Positions 51,245 through 60,366 of a stretch of 64,000 bases of DNA are shown here, one piece after another. A program made the translations under genes and the position numbers. This stretch comes from Geobacillus vulcani PSS1 (GTDB taxonomy: Bacteria > Bacillota > Bacilli > Bacillales > Anoxybacillaceae). Position 1 is the first letter of the stretch; each line of letters opens with the position of its first letter. The notes below the pieces were generated by a model. That model was not told the origin of the DNA, made no database searches, and saw only the letters and a list, made by a program, of their open reading frames with translations. The DNA is taken from assembly GCF_000733845.1 (NCBI RefSeq), contig NZ_JPOI01000001.1:1155501-1219500 (forward strand), in the 5' to 3' direction.

Positions 51245-52765
51245 TTAGAACAAGCCGAGCTTTTTCGGTGAATAGCTGACGAGCAAGTTTTTCGTTTGTT
51301 GATAATGGTCGAGCATCATTTTGTGCGTTTCGCGGCCGATGCCGGACATTTTGTAGCCGCCGAACGCCGCGTGAGCCGGGTAGACGTGGTAGCAGTTCGT
51401 CCAAACGCGGCCGGCTTGAATGCCGCGGCCGAACCGGTACGCCGTGTTGATGTCGCGCGTCCAGACGCCGGCGCCGAGGCCATACAGCGTCTCATTGGCG
51501 ATGGCGAGCGCTTCATCGTTGTCTTTGAACGTCGTGACGGCCAACACCGGCCCGAAAATTTCTTCTTGGAAAATGCGCATTTTGTTATGTCCTTTGAAAA
51601 TCGTCGGCTTGACATAATATCCGCCGGCGAGTTCCCCTTCCAGCATGTTCCGTTCGCCGCCGATCAAAAGTTCAGCGCCTTCTTGTTTGCCGATGTCGAT
51701 GTACGACAAAATTTTCTCAAGCTGTTCAGAGGAGGCTTGCGCGCCGATCATCGTTTCCGTATCAAGCGGATTGCCTTGCTTGATTTGTTTGACGCGCTCA
51801 AGCGCTCGTTCCATAAAGGCATCGTAAATGGACTCGTGGATGAGGGCGCGCGACGGGCATGTGCACACTTCGCCTTGGTTGAGGGCGAACATCGTAAACC
51901 CTTCGAGCGCTTTATCGAGAAACTCGTCATCTTTGTCCATCACATCAGCGAAGAAAATGTTCGGGGATTTGCCGCCAAGTTCAAGCGTGACCGGCACGAT
52001 GTTTTGCGAGGCGTACTGCATGATGAGCCGTCCGGTCGTCGTTTCGCCGGTGAACGCCACTTTCGCCACGCGCGGATTCGAGGCGAGCGGCTTGCCGGCT
52101 TCTAAGCCAAAGCCGTTCACAACGTTGACGACTCCAGGTGGAAGCAAATCTTGGATGAGTTCGATGAGAACGAGGATCGACGTCGGCGTTTGCTCCGCCG
52201 GTTTCAACACGACGCAGTTGCCTGCAGCCAGCGCTGGAGCGAGTTTCCAGGCCGCCATTAAAATCGGGAAGTTCCACGGGATGATTTGTCCGACGACGCC
52301 GAGCGGTTCTTTGAAATGATAGGCGACCGTGTCGTGATCGATTTCCGAAATCGTGCCTTCTTGTGCGCGAATGCAGCTGGCGAAATAGCGGAAATGGTCG
52401 ATGGCGAGCGGAATGTCAGCCGCGAGCGTCTCGCGGATTGGCTTGCCGTTTTCCCACGTTTCCGCGACCGCGAGCATTTCCAAGTTTTCTTCCATCCGAT
52501 CGGCGATTTGGTTCAGCAAACGGGCGCGCTTTGCTGGAGACGTGCGTCCCCATGCGTCTTTTGCCGCATGGGCGGCGTCAAGCGCCAGCTCGATGTCCGC
52601 CGCTTTTGAACGCGGCACTTCGCAATACGGCTGCCCGGTGATCGGCGTAATGTTTTCAAAATACTCGCCGTCAACCGGCGGCACCCATTTGCCGCCAATA
52701 AAGTTTTCGTAGCGCTTCTTAAATGTGACAAGCGCGCCTGGCTGGCCTGGTTGTGCGTAGATCAT
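51245..52765 (-). CDS. AcoD-like NAD-dependent aldehyde dehydrogenase
   Basis: 506 residues from ATG 52765 behind GGAGGAG. General base Glu262 in LELGGKSP and nucleophile Cys301 in [11 protein letters not shown] are present, together with PWNFP and [12 protein letters not shown]. This is the class-2/AcoD-type enzyme oxidising acetaldehyde and other aliphatic aldehydes. A cre site and a strong promoter lie upstream. The frame is open for a further 230 codons, but that part has no homology and includes the promoter. Confidence 0.92.
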   Translation of the reverse strand: MIYAQPGQPGALVTFKKRYENFIGGKWVPPVDGEYFENITPITGQPYCEVPRSKAADIELALDAAHAAKDAWGRTSPAKRARLLNQIADRMEENLEMLAVAETWENGKPIRETLAADIPLAIDHFRYFASCIRAQEGTISEIDHDTVAYHFKEPLGVVGQIIPWNFPILMAAWKLAPALAAGNCVVLKPAEQTPTSILVLIELIQDLLPPGVVNVVNGFGLEAGKPLASNPRVAKVAFTGETTTGRLIMQYASQNIVPVTLELGGKSPNIFFADVMDKDDEFLDKALEGFTMFALNQGEVCTCPSRALIHESIYDAFMERALERVKQIKQGNPLDTETMIGAQASSEQLEKILSYIDIGKQEGAELLIGGERNMLEGELAGGYYVKPTIFKGHNKMRIFQEEIFGPVLAVTTFKDNDEALAIANETLYGLGAGVWTRDINTAYRFGRGIQAGRVWTNCYHVYPAHAAFGGYKMSGIGRETHKMMLDHYQQTKNLLVSYSPKKLGLF

Positions 52766-52788
52766 CCCCCGACTCCTCCTTTGTTTTT

Positions 52789-52802
52789 TGTACACGCTTT
52801 CA
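52789..52802 (-). promoter_or_regulatory. CcpA (cre) site in the aldehyde dehydrogenase leader
   Basis: Minus-strand TGAAAGCGTGTACA matches the cre consensus at 13 of 14 positions. It lies between the promoter and the gene, where bound CcpA would act as a roadblock. Confidence 0.7.
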
Positions 52803-52838
52803 ATGGTAGGAATATTTAAAAAATTCCTTCCGATGATT

Positions 52839-52867
52839 AGATTAGCATGGCTGGACAATATTGTCAA
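52839..52867 (-). promoter_or_regulatory. Aldehyde dehydrogenase promoter with overlapping palindrome
   Basis: Minus-strand TTGACA is followed after 17 bases by TAATCT. The perfect 12-bp palindrome GACAATATTGTC (52854-52865) overlaps the -35 and looks like an operator. 52868-53222 holds no supported gene. Confidence 0.65.
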
Positions 52868-53222
52868 ACAGGAAAGATGTCGCCTAGCCGGGAGTGTGGA
52901 GGGCGGCATCATGGACGGCGATGCGGTTTCATCGTTCATGGCCTGAGTTTCCCCCAGAAAGGGACTTGTTCCGTGACGATCCGTTGGGGAGCCAAAGCAG
53001 CAAGCCCCTTTTTCCACGGCCTTCATTCGATCGTTGTTGCGGCGCGGGAGGCGGACGATGTTTCGGGAAATGAATTGCCTTGTTTCACCATCCGTTTGCT
53101 TGGCGATGAAACAGAGCCATTCTTTGAAAATGGTCCGATCCATGCCGCGCTTCCCGCCGCCTAAGAATCCGCCGGTGTTTGAGGAAAGGGCTGGCTTTCG
53201 CCAATCCTCTGGCGCGGCCCGG

Positions 53223-53789
53223 TTAATCGACTTCAAGCCCTTCAAGCAAACGGCTGGCGTAGACGCTGCAAAGATGATGGAACACTTCGAGCGCCTCATT
53301 TGGATCGGCGGTGAAAAAGGCGCTCGCTGCCGTTTCGTTTTCTTCGCGGACGAACTCAAGCAAAAAGTCGGTGGCGATCCGGTTGAACAAAAGAAGCGCA
53401 CCGTAGGAGCGCTCAAGCTGGCGTTTCCGCTCGAGCGGGTCATCGATGGACAAAAACGGACGCTCATAGCGGGCAGTCATCTCTGACAGCCGGCGCTGGA
53501 TCTTGCGCTGGGCGTCAGCGAGCATCGCCTCGATCGTCTGTGGCGATAGAAAGGTTTGCTCGCGCAGCATATAGCCCCAAATTTGCTTGAGCGCATGGGC
53601 CGATTCGCTCGCAAATGCGATGTTGCTGAGCAGATCGGCCTCGTATTGTTCGCCGCCATCGGTTTGAATGCGCAGCTTCATAATGATTTCAAGCACATCT
53701 GAATGAACTTTTTCTTTCCGCCACGATTTCGTCAGTTCATAAAGCAGGACGGAAAGCGAGTGAGCGATTTCTTCCTTTGTCATGGCCAT
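53223..53789 (-). CDS. Unknown all-helical cytoplasmic protein
   Basis: 188 residues, almost entirely predicted helix, acidic and without membrane segments ([47 protein letters not shown]). I recognise no family or HTH. It lies upstream of the aldehyde dehydrogenase in the same direction but with its own 460-base gap, so co-transcription is unlikely. ATG at residue 1 or 3. Confidence 0.55.
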   Translation of the reverse strand: MAMTKEEIAHSLSVLLYELTKSWRKEKVHSDVLEIIMKLRIQTDGGEQYEADLLSNIAFASESAHALKQIWGYMLREQTFLSPQTIEAMLADAQRKIQRRLSEMTARYERPFLSIDDPLERKRQLERSYGALLLFNRIATDFLLEFVREENETAASAFFTADPNEALEVFHHLCSVYASRLLEGLEVD

Positions 53790-53858
53790 CCCGTCCTTTC
53801 CGGAGATGAGGTTTGTTCGCTTTTTTTATTGTAACATGCCATCTCGCATAATAAATAG

Positions 53859-54143
53859 ATGAAGCAGGGCTGCTATGACCGTCAAGCATGTTGTCCCCTG
53901 ATCCGTCAGTGGGTGTGTCCGAACTGCGGAGCCGAACATGACCGGGACCATCACGTTGCCCGGCATATCCTGAATGAAGGGCTTCATTTGCTGTTTTGGA
54001 AAGTAAAGCAGCCCAACCGTGGGACGCACGGGGCTGGCTTGGTGAACAGCCTGCCGTGGGGCGGTGGTTCCCAAGAATCTCCCCCCTCTAAGCGTACGCG
54101 TAGGCGGGAGAGTGTTCAAACCGGCGGATCTTTCCATTGCTGA
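53859..54143 (+). pseudogene. IS200/IS605 TnpB C-terminal remnant
   Basis: The segment QWVCPNCGAEHDRDHHVARH followed by ILNEGLHLL is the C-terminal zinc ribbon and end of TnpB (OrfB) proteins, with the catalytic-region DRDHxxAxxIL pattern. Only one of the two CxxC pairs is left and the RuvC part is missing. What follows is the non-coding right end. Relic only. Confidence 0.75.
54070..54120 (+). mobile_element. IS200/IS605-type right end
   Basis: AAGAATCTCCCCCCTCTAAG followed by CGTAGGCGGGAGAGTGTTCA has the subterminal hairpin and TTCA-like terminus of IS605-group right ends. It belongs to the TnpB remnant. Confidence 0.6.
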
Positions 54144-54237
54144 GGAGAGAAGCTTGGCGTATGATGGAAACAAAAGTGATTCAACATCATGGCGGCCGGT
54201 CGGCATAGAGTTGTATGAGGGAGAAAGGGGAGAGAAG

Positions 54238-54672
54238 ATGAAACCGTTGCGTTTGCGCGGCCATCATTTGCTTTGTGTGCATGGATTTCGCGGCATGGGC
54301 TACAGCCCGTCGTTTGTCGAGAAAATGTGGGAGATCGTCGCCCGCATTCGTGATGAAAATGACGATTTTCCGATTGAAGTCGTCGCGGCGCTCGATGAGG
54401 CGTGCCTCGTCTGCCCACACCATGGGGAAACGACATGCGAAGCCGGTCCTGATTCTGACGCTCATGTCCGTTCGCTCGATGGCAATGTCATTCGCCACTT
54501 AGGCTTAGAGCCGGGCAGTGTGTATTGGAAGTCCGAACTGATTCAGCGGACGGCGGAACGGGTCAAGCCGGATGATTTGGATGAGTTATGCCGCGGCTGT
54601 TCGTGGCTGCCGTACGGCGTCTGCAAAGAAGGGATCGCCAACGTCCGACGCGGCAATGTGGCGCAAACGTGA
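54238..54672 (+). CDS. DUF1284 family protein
   Basis: 144 residues starting MKPLRLRGHHLLCVHGFRGMGYSP, the typical DUF1284 opening. Cysteine pairs ACLVCPHHGETTC and ELCRGCSWLPYGVC could hold iron-sulfur or zinc. The function is not established. The ATG at 54238 follows AAAGGGGAGAGAAG. Confidence 0.8.
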   Translation: MKPLRLRGHHLLCVHGFRGMGYSPSFVEKMWEIVARIRDENDDFPIEVVAALDEACLVCPHHGETTCEAGPDSDAHVRSLDGNVIRHLGLEPGSVYWKSELIQRTAERVKPDDLDELCRGCSWLPYGVCKEGIANVRRGNVAQT

Positions 54673-54938
54673 GGAGACGAATGTCTTCGGAAAACATGAA
54701 GGAAGGCCGATGGAAAAACAGCGTGGTGCTGAACCATCGCCCGTTTGTCAAGGCGGAGGGAGTCTGTTGCATCGCCGTTTTTCCGACATCGTCTCATCTG
54801 TTTGATTGAGGATCATGGCCGGCGATGGCGGGGTTTTGGGCGTTCGCGGAAATTTCTAAAAAATGAATAGTTCCATGGGCGGAAAAATGTGATATGATAA
54901 ACAATTATAGAGACTTTCGACAGAAAGGGTCATGAACG

Positions 54939-56315
54939 ATGAAAGTAGCCAAATTCGGTGGAAGTTCGGTGGCGAGCGCCGCACAATTCCGCAAAGTGGC
55001 CGATATCATCAGCTCGGATATCGAACGCCGCATCGTCGTTGTGTCGGCGCCAGGAAAACGGTACAAAGACGATGTGAAAGTAACGGATATGCTCATCCAG
55101 CTGGCCGAACAAGTGGTGGCTGGCGAGCCGCATGAGAAAACGATGGAAGCGATTGTGAAACGGTATGCTGACATCGCCAATGAGCTGGGGCTGGAAGCCG
55201 ACGGCTTTTTGGCTGAGCTTGTCGATGACTTGCAGTCGAAAATCAGCGCCTATCGAAGCGAGCCGCCACGGTTGTTTGACGCCATTAAAGCGAGCGGCGA
55301 AGACCATAACGCAAGACTCATGGCCTTCTATCTGCACGATCGTGGGCTTGAGGCGAGCTACGTCAGCCCGCTTGAAGCCGGCATTATCGTTACCGATGAG
55401 CCGGGCAACGCCCAAGTGCTGTCGGAGTCGTATGACAAATTGAAACAGCTGCGCGAACGGCGGGGCGTTTTGGTCATCCCGGGATTTTTCGGCTATTCTC
55501 GGTCGGGCCATATCGTCACGTTCCCGCGCGGCGGGTCAGATATCACGGGCTCGATCGTCGCCGCGGGCGTCAAAGCGGACGTGTACGAAAACTTTACCGA
55601 CGTCGACTCGATTTATTGCGTCAACCCGTCGATCGTCGCTGATGCCCGCAAGTTGAAAGAAATCACGTACCGCGAGATGCGTGAGCTGTCGTATTCCGGA
55701 TTTTCCGTCTTTCATGACGAGGCGCTCGAGCCGGTCTATCGCGCCGGCATCCCCGTTTGCGTAAAAAACACAAACAACCCGGCCGCCCCAGGAACGTGGA
55801 TCGTCGCCAAGCGCAATCATATCGACGAACCAGTCGCCGGCATTGCAAGCGACACCGGCTTTTGCAGCATCAACATCAGCAAATACTTAATGAACCGTGA
55901 GATTGGCTTTGGCCGGCGTGTGCTGCAAATTTTAGAAGACGAAGGCATCTCCTACGAGCATACGCCGTCCGGCATCGACAACATGTCCATCATTTTGCGG
56001 GCGGATCAGCTTGCGGATGGGAAAGATGAGCGCATCCTCGCCCGCATCCGTGAAGAGCTTGCCGTCGATGAGGTGACCATTGAGTACGGCTTGGCGCTCA
56101 TTATGGTCGTCGGCGAAGGGATGGAAAAAACGATCGGGATGGCGGCGAAAGCGACTGCTGCGCTTGCCAACGCCAACATCAACTTGGAGATGATCAACCA
56201 AGGTTCGTCCGAAGTGAGCATGATGTTTGGCGTCAAAGAAGAAGTCGTCAACGAGGCGGTGCGCGCCTTGTACAACGCCTACTTCCAACAGGCAGCGGTA
56301 GGCCACCTGTCCTAA
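54939..56315 (+). CDS. Aspartate kinase
   Basis: 458 residues: kinase domain with VAKFGGSSVASAAQF, FPRGGSDITGSIVAAGV and ENFTDVDSIY, then two ACT domains (FCSINISKYLMNREIGFGRRVLQILEDEGI..., MVVGEGMEKTIGMAAKATAALANANINLEMINQGSSEVSMMFGV). It makes aspartyl phosphate for lysine, threonine and methionine. It corresponds to the aspartokinase III (YclM/ThrD) class, feedback regulated by lysine plus threonine in B. subtilis. TATGAT at 54893 is a likely -10. AGAAAGGGTC precedes the ATG. No lysine riboswitch was recognised upstream. Confidence 0.92.
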   Translation: MKVAKFGGSSVASAAQFRKVADIISSDIERRIVVVSAPGKRYKDDVKVTDMLIQLAEQVVAGEPHEKTMEAIVKRYADIANELGLEADGFLAELVDDLQSKISAYRSEPPRLFDAIKASGEDHNARLMAFYLHDRGLEASYVSPLEAGIIVTDEPGNAQVLSESYDKLKQLRERRGVLVIPGFFGYSRSGHIVTFPRGGSDITGSIVAAGVKADVYENFTDVDSIYCVNPSIVADARKLKEITYREMRELSYSGFSVFHDEALEPVYRAGIPVCVKNTNNPAAPGTWIVAKRNHIDEPVAGIASDTGFCSINISKYLMNREIGFGRRVLQILEDEGISYEHTPSGIDNMSIILRADQLADGKDERILARIREELAVDEVTIEYGLALIMVVGEGMEKTIGMAAKATAALANANINLEMINQGSSEVSMMFGVKEEVVNEAVRALYNAYFQQAAVGHLS

Positions 56316-56323
56316 TGCGAAAC

Positions 56324-56352
56324 AGGCGTCCGAAACTCGGGCGCCTATTTTT
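56324..56352 (+). terminator. Terminator after aspartokinase
   Basis: AGGCGTCCG and CGGGCGCCT pair (one wobble) and are followed by ATTTTTA. Confidence 0.75.
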
Positions 56353-56455
56353 ATGGGTTGAGAATCTCTCTTTACGTGATCAGTGGAGGAAGAATGAGTC
56401 AGCGTCTTTCATCATGGATGTCCTTCAACGCCGCTCAAAATGTCTTGAAAGACGG

Positions 56456-56550
56456 ACTTCGTTGGAACAGCCCAATTGCAGGGATTACGTACATCGGCAC
56501 GTACAGCTTTCTGGTGTTCAACTTCGTTGGAACAGTCCAATTGCGGGGAC
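56456..56550 (+). repeat. Two 29-bp direct repeats 65 bp apart
   Basis: ACTTCGTTGGAACAG followed by CCAATTGC and GGGA occurs at 56456 and at 56521 with two mismatches. TTGGA-ACAG-TCCAA inside the second copy is a perfect small hairpin. Repeat length and spacing are CRISPR-like, but there are only two units. No gene is supported in 56353-56590. Confidence 0.5.
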
Positions 56551-56590
56551 AGATGGGGATGGCCTGGCTGTTCGCGAGCTTCTCCCATCT

Positions 56591-56728
56591 CTAAAAAGAC
56601 CGGTGATTAAAGGACATGTTGCTTCACCGCCTTGTTTCTCAGATCGAGAAACCTTGCGGCATCGGCTCCTCGTTTCACGTTATCCGACGTCAGCTAGGAG
56701 CGATCGCTGTTTTTCACCAGCCTTCTAA
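56591..56728 (+). repeat. CTAG-family ~140-bp repeat, copy e
   Basis: It starts CTAAAAAGACCGGTGATT and ends TTTTTCACCAGCCTTCTAA, with TTTCTCAGATCGAGAAACC inside. The termini read CTAA instead of CTAG. Confidence 0.7.
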
Positions 56729-56736
56729 GCGTTTGC

Positions 56737-56874
56737 GTAGGAGGCTGGTGATTTACTCGCGCAACCGCTTCTCGGAATCGTTTCTCAAGTAGAAAAAACT
56801 TGTTGCATCAGCCTCTATGTTCACGCGTTCAATCATCGATCAAGGCAAACAGCGGTTTTTCACCAACCTTGTAG
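56737..56874 (+). repeat. CTAG-family ~140-bp repeat, copy f, next to an IS605-like end
   Basis: It runs from GTAGGAGGCTGGTGATTTAC to TTTTTCACCAACCTTGTAG and contains CGTTTCTCAAGTAGAAAAAA and GTTGCATCAGCC. It is in tandem with copy e. The sequence after it, GTAGGTGGGAGAGCGTTCAA, closely matches the right end of the TnpB relic at 54100-54120. Confidence 0.7.
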
Positions 56875-57001
56875 GTGGGAGAGCGTTCAAGCGCTCTCAG
56901 CCGAGCTTTCTTCTTTTTTCGCTGGTTGGCGTACATAAGAGAGGTATGTTCGGAAAATACTACCAATGTACGTCAAAGAAAGCGGAAGGGAGGAAGGACG
57001 C

Positions 57002-57901
57002 ATGCGGCAATGGCTAGGAATGGCTGTGCTTGTCGCTGTTTTCGCTTCGTTTCCGGTTGGGGCGGCGGCCATTAGTCGAAGCGAGCTTGAGCAGTACGCC
57101 GAGGATGTCGGCTGGACGGTGAGCGACCTGTTGGCTTATTTGCATCGATACGGCTTGACAGCGGCCGATTTTCGCACGATGGATGAACTGAAACACTGGC
57201 TTGGCACGCCCATCACCGATGAGCGGCTTCACGCCTTGTTGCGCCGGCACGGACTGACGGTCGAGGAGCTCGAGGCGCTGCTTGGCCAGTTTGGCGAAAC
57301 GGTGCAAGATTACACGTTTGTCGAAGATTTGGATCGGGCCATCCGTTTTTACTCGCAGCACAACGCCGCCATGCAGCAAATCAACGATTTGCTTGGGGCG
57401 CTCGGGATGACGGAACAAGAAGTGCGCGCGCTCACCCGCCATATTGCTTCCCTTGACACCCCGCAGTTAACTGAGCGTCTTTTGGCGCTTCGTGAGCGGC
57501 TGCGCCCGTTTGTGGAGACGGAAGGGCTGTGGACGGAAACAGAGCGACGCAAACTGCGGGCGATATGGGAAGAGGGGCTTCGCTTGCTTGAGCTTGAGGC
57601 GGACGTGCCGAGCATCAAGGCGGCCGGAGCGGAGCCGATCCACGTTCGATTGTACAACCGCCAAGGCGAAGAGGTCGCCGATATCGCCCTAACGCGGGAA
57701 CTGTTGACATCGGGCTACATCGTCCGAGCGGGGGAGAAAGGCATTGACGCCGGGCTGCTCGCTGTAGAGATGAAAGGAAAGATGTATGGGGACAGATTGC
57801 CGGAGACGGCGTCGCCGTATTTGACCTATACATTGGCCGGCCTGTTGCTTGCTTTCGCCGGTTTCCTTCTTTACCGGCGGGTTGGGCGGCTGAAAGGGTG
57901 A
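57002..57901 (+). CDS. Processed acidic surface protein
   Basis: 299 residues. Signal peptide (MRQWLGMAVLVAVFASFPVGAAA), a long helical acidic ectodomain with several EEL/DEL repeats, and a C-terminal membrane helix followed by Arg (YLTYTLAGLLLAFAGFLLYRRVGRLKG) preceded by LPETASPY at about 269. The LPETA-type motif, helix and basic tail make it a likely sortase substrate. Class D sortase follows six bases later. GGGAGGAAGGACGC precedes the ATG. Confidence 0.8.
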   Translation: MRQWLGMAVLVAVFASFPVGAAAISRSELEQYAEDVGWTVSDLLAYLHRYGLTAADFRTMDELKHWLGTPITDERLHALLRRHGLTVEELEALLGQFGETVQDYTFVEDLDRAIRFYSQHNAAMQQINDLLGALGMTEQEVRALTRHIASLDTPQLTERLLALRERLRPFVETEGLWTETERRKLRAIWEEGLRLLELEADVPSIKAAGAEPIHVRLYNRQGEEVADIALTRELLTSGYIVRAGEKGIDAGLLAVEMKGKMYGDRLPETASPYLTYTLAGLLLAFAGFLLYRRVGRLKG

Positions 57902-57907
57902 AGGAAA

Positions 57908-58537
57908 GTGGAGTGCAAGCCTGCCCGGTTGTTGTGGGGGCGCCGGGTCGCCCAGTGGGCGGCGCTGGCGGCGATCGTCATCGGGGGGGCGACGGCCGGC
58001 TGGAATGGCTATTGGTACACCGTCGGTCGGATGGCGGTCAAGCGAGACACCCCTGCGCCCTCCCCATCGCCGACAACAAGCTTTCCAGCGGAACGTTCGG
58101 GGCAACAAGACGCCCCGCTTGGCGTCTACCTTGGCGAACTTGCCATTCCGAAGCTCGGAGTGGCGATTCCGGTGTATGAAGGAGTTCGAGAACAAGAATT
58201 GCGCCGAGGCGTCGGCCATTATCCAGCGAGCGATTGGCCAGGGCAAAAAGGGCATGTCGTGTTGTCCGGGCACCGCGATACGGTGTTTCGCCGTTTCGGC
58301 GAGCTTGAGATCGGCGATGCGCTGATCATCCGGACGGATCGCGCTGCCATCCATTACCGCATCGTCAACATCCGCATCGTCGATGATGACGACCGAACCG
58401 TTTTGGTTGAGAAAGCGCGTCCGACGCTGACGGTGACGACGTGCTACCCGTTTCGCCTGATCGGCCGAGCTCCAAAACGCTGCATCGTCACGGCTCGCCC
58501 GGTACGGGTTGATGCCCTCGAGTTTTCAGGAGGATGA
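57908..58537 (+). CDS. Class D sortase
   Basis: GTG start; 209 residues. N-terminal membrane anchor (AALAAIVIGGATAGWNGYWY), then the sortase beta barrel with catalytic His in VVLSGHRDTVF, Cys in LTVTTCYPF and Arg in APKRCIVTA. It cleaves the sorting motif and attaches the preceding acidic surface protein to peptidoglycan or another acceptor. The two genes form a dedicated pair. Confidence 0.88.
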   Translation: MECKPARLLWGRRVAQWAALAAIVIGGATAGWNGYWYTVGRMAVKRDTPAPSPSPTTSFPAERSGQQDAPLGVYLGELAIPKLGVAIPVYEGVREQELRRGVGHYPASDWPGQKGHVVLSGHRDTVFRRFGELEIGDALIIRTDRAAIHYRIVNIRIVDDDDRTVLVEKARPTLTVTTCYPFRLIGRAPKRCIVTARPVRVDALEFSGG

Positions 58538-58589
58538 TCCACTTGCCTGAAGGCAAACCAAAAGGCTGGAAAGTGCGCTCTCCAGCCTT

Positions 58590-59030
58590 TTATCTTTTCC
58601 GTTCATGAGGTGCCTTGGCGTCGATTCGTTCATGCATTTGCTGGCGAAACTCTTGAAGCAAAGCCTCGCCTTGCAGCCCTTTCTTGACAAGGCCGGCCAG
58701 CACGACTTCCGCCAAATGGGTGCGCCGCGGGATCATCAGCCCTTCCATCAAGACGCTAATATGGCCGTTCATTTTCGTGATCGAACGGACGGCGACGAGC
58801 ATGTTGGCCGGATCGTTGCTCGTGTGGGTGATCGTCACTTGCAGTTGAAACTCCGAACGCTGCTGCAAGCTCACAAACATTGGCTCATAGTCGTCATCCA
58901 AATACGCCTCGACGAGCCAGCGGTTTTGTCCGTCTTCTTTGTTGATGATCAACCCGTCAATAAACGGGATGTCTTGGCGGTGCATGTCGTCGTCGATGAC
59001 CGAGAGCCCGACAAGCTTGAACGTTTTCAT
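58590..59030 (-). CDS. ywpF: YwpF-like protein
   Basis: 146 residues: [56 protein letters not shown] and [21 protein letters not shown] match B. subtilis YwpF, a protein of unknown function encoded next to ssbB. GAGGTGG lies before ATG 59030. The same divergent neighbour order supports the assignment. Confidence 0.75.
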   Translation of the reverse strand: MKTFKLVGLSVIDDDMHRQDIPFIDGLIINKEDGQNRWLVEAYLDDDYEPMFVSLQQRSEFQLQVTITHTSNDPANMLVAVRSITKMNGHISVLMEGLMIPRRTHLAEVVLAGLVKKGLQGEALLQEFRQQMHERIDAKAPHERKR

Positions 59031-59284
59031 CTCGTCCACCTCATTACCGTGGTCTTATCCAAAATTATAGCACAGGCGGACGAGGGAAGAAAAATGGTCT
59101 GTATTTTTTCCGTCAGAGGGCAAAAACGCCATTTTGCCCCGCCATTGTCGACGAAGATTTCACCTTTTCGTTGGATTGTATCCATAAGAGTGCGCAAAAA
59201 AATGCAAAAGTCGCGATTTTACGACCCGAAACGAGATTCGTTATCATAAAGGTGCGGTGGAGGAAAGGGGGGATGCGCCGACAC

Positions 59285-59632
59285 ATGATCAACCAAGTCG
59301 TGTTGGTCGGCCGGTTGACGAAAGATCCCGAGCTTCGCTACACGGCCGAAGGGGCTGCCGTCGCGACTGTCACGCTGGCGGTGGCGAGAAATTTCCGCAA
59401 CGCGGAAGGGGGGATTGACGCCGATTTCGTTCCATGCGTTTTATGGCGGAAAACGGCGGAACATACCGCCAATTATTGCCGAAAAGGATCGATGGTAGCG
59501 GTGATGGGGAGGATCCAAACGCGCCGCTACGAAAAAAAAGACGGTCAACGCGTCTATGTCACCGAAGTCGTCGCGGAGTCCGTCCAATTTCTTCACTCTG
59601 GAAAGAAACCCGAATGGCCAGAGCACGTATAG
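59285..59632 (+). CDS. ssbB: Single-stranded DNA-binding protein, competence type
   Basis: 115 residues: [89 protein letters not shown]. This is the OB fold alone without the acidic C-terminal tail of SsbA, as in B. subtilis SsbB of natural transformation. A start at 59273 (adding MRRH) is also possible. Confidence 0.85.
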   Translation: MINQVVLVGRLTKDPELRYTAEGAAVATVTLAVARNFRNAEGGIDADFVPCVLWRKTAEHTANYCRKGSMVAVMGRIQTRRYEKKDGQRVYVTEVVAESVQFLHSGKKPEWPEHV

Positions 59633-59707
59633 TCGTTTCCTCATGCATGCCTTTCAAAGCGAATCCCCAAGAGAAAGAACGTGTCCCCAAACACTCCCCC
59701 AACAGAT

Positions 59708-59739
59708 GGCGCTAGCACGTCGCGGTTAGCGCTTTTTTT
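59708..59739 (+). terminator. Terminator after ssbB
   Basis: GCGCTA and TAGCGC pair with a 12-base loop and a seven-T run follows. Confidence 0.7.
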
Positions 59740-59750
59740 AGTATGGAGAG

Positions 59751-60158
59751 CTAAATGAGCTCGGAGCACTCTTTCACGATCGTTATGATCATCGTTTCGA
59801 CATGTTTCCGCTTTTTATCCGGCAGCTTCGCAAGCGCGTACACGACTTCGCTCATCTCCCGGTTCTGAAGCAAGTAATCCAACGCCGCGAGCGCTGTTTC
59901 GTGTACGTCCGCCGTTCCGTACATGTCCGTCACTTCGCGCAATAGCTCTCGTTGGCGCGTTTCGCCGCCAAGCAAAAAATCGGCGCTCACATCAAACAGC
60001 TGGCACAGCTTCTCAAGCGACTGCACATCCGGAAGCAAGCTGCCGTTTTCCCATTTGCTGATTTGTGAACGCGATACGTTCAACTGCTCGGCCAGCTCTT
60101 CCTGCGTCCAGCGCCGTTGTTTCCGCAGTTGTTTGAGCGTCTCTCCGAGGTTTGTCAT
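59751..60158 (-). CDS. XRE-family helix-turn-helix regulator
   Basis: 135 residues. HTH_3 domain at 5-60 (LKQLRKQRRWTQEELAEQLNVSRSQISKWENGSLLPDVQSLEKLCQLFDVSADFLL) and a helical C-terminal domain of unknown ligand. It is divergent from the hypothetical gene at 60367 across 208 bases; the target is unknown. Confidence 0.85.
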   Translation of the reverse strand: MTNLGETLKQLRKQRRWTQEELAEQLNVSRSQISKWENGSLLPDVQSLEKLCQLFDVSADFLLGGETRQRELLREVTDMYGTADVHETALAALDYLLQNREMSEVVYALAKLPDKKRKHVETMIITIVKECSELI

Positions 60159-60366
60159 CGTTTGTCACCACGCTTTTCATCATTACTCTTTAAAGATAGA
60201 AAAGCATGGAGTCAATGGTTGTTCCTTTTTAGCCCATTCCTCTTTTTGTTTCCAAATCAGAACGAATTTATCAACGATTCTGTCGTTCGGCCTCTTTTTT
60301 GTCCAGGAAAGACATAGTACAATCAGTTAAAAAATGGTAAAGATGAACTGAAAAGAGGGGGTCAAG

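Noticed and set aside
51245-53467. 740-codon minus-strand open frame taken as one protein
   Set aside because: Only the part from 52765 downward is aldehyde dehydrogenase. The upstream ~230 codons cover the promoter, palindrome and cre site and have no homology or ribosome-binding site.
54673-54938. Lysine riboswitch before aspartokinase
   Set aside because: The gap is short and holds no recognisable L-box core or terminator hairpin.
56456-56550. CRISPR array call
   Set aside because: Only two units and no cas genes in the window; kept as a repeat.
56358-56594. Small gene over the 29-bp repeats
   Set aside because: The frame is defined by repeat sequence and lacks a ribosome-binding site and protein-like composition.
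59090-59240. ComK box upstream of ssbB
   Set aside because: AAAA/TTTT pairs are present but spaced by seven or nine bases rather than the five of the ComK AT-box, so no call.
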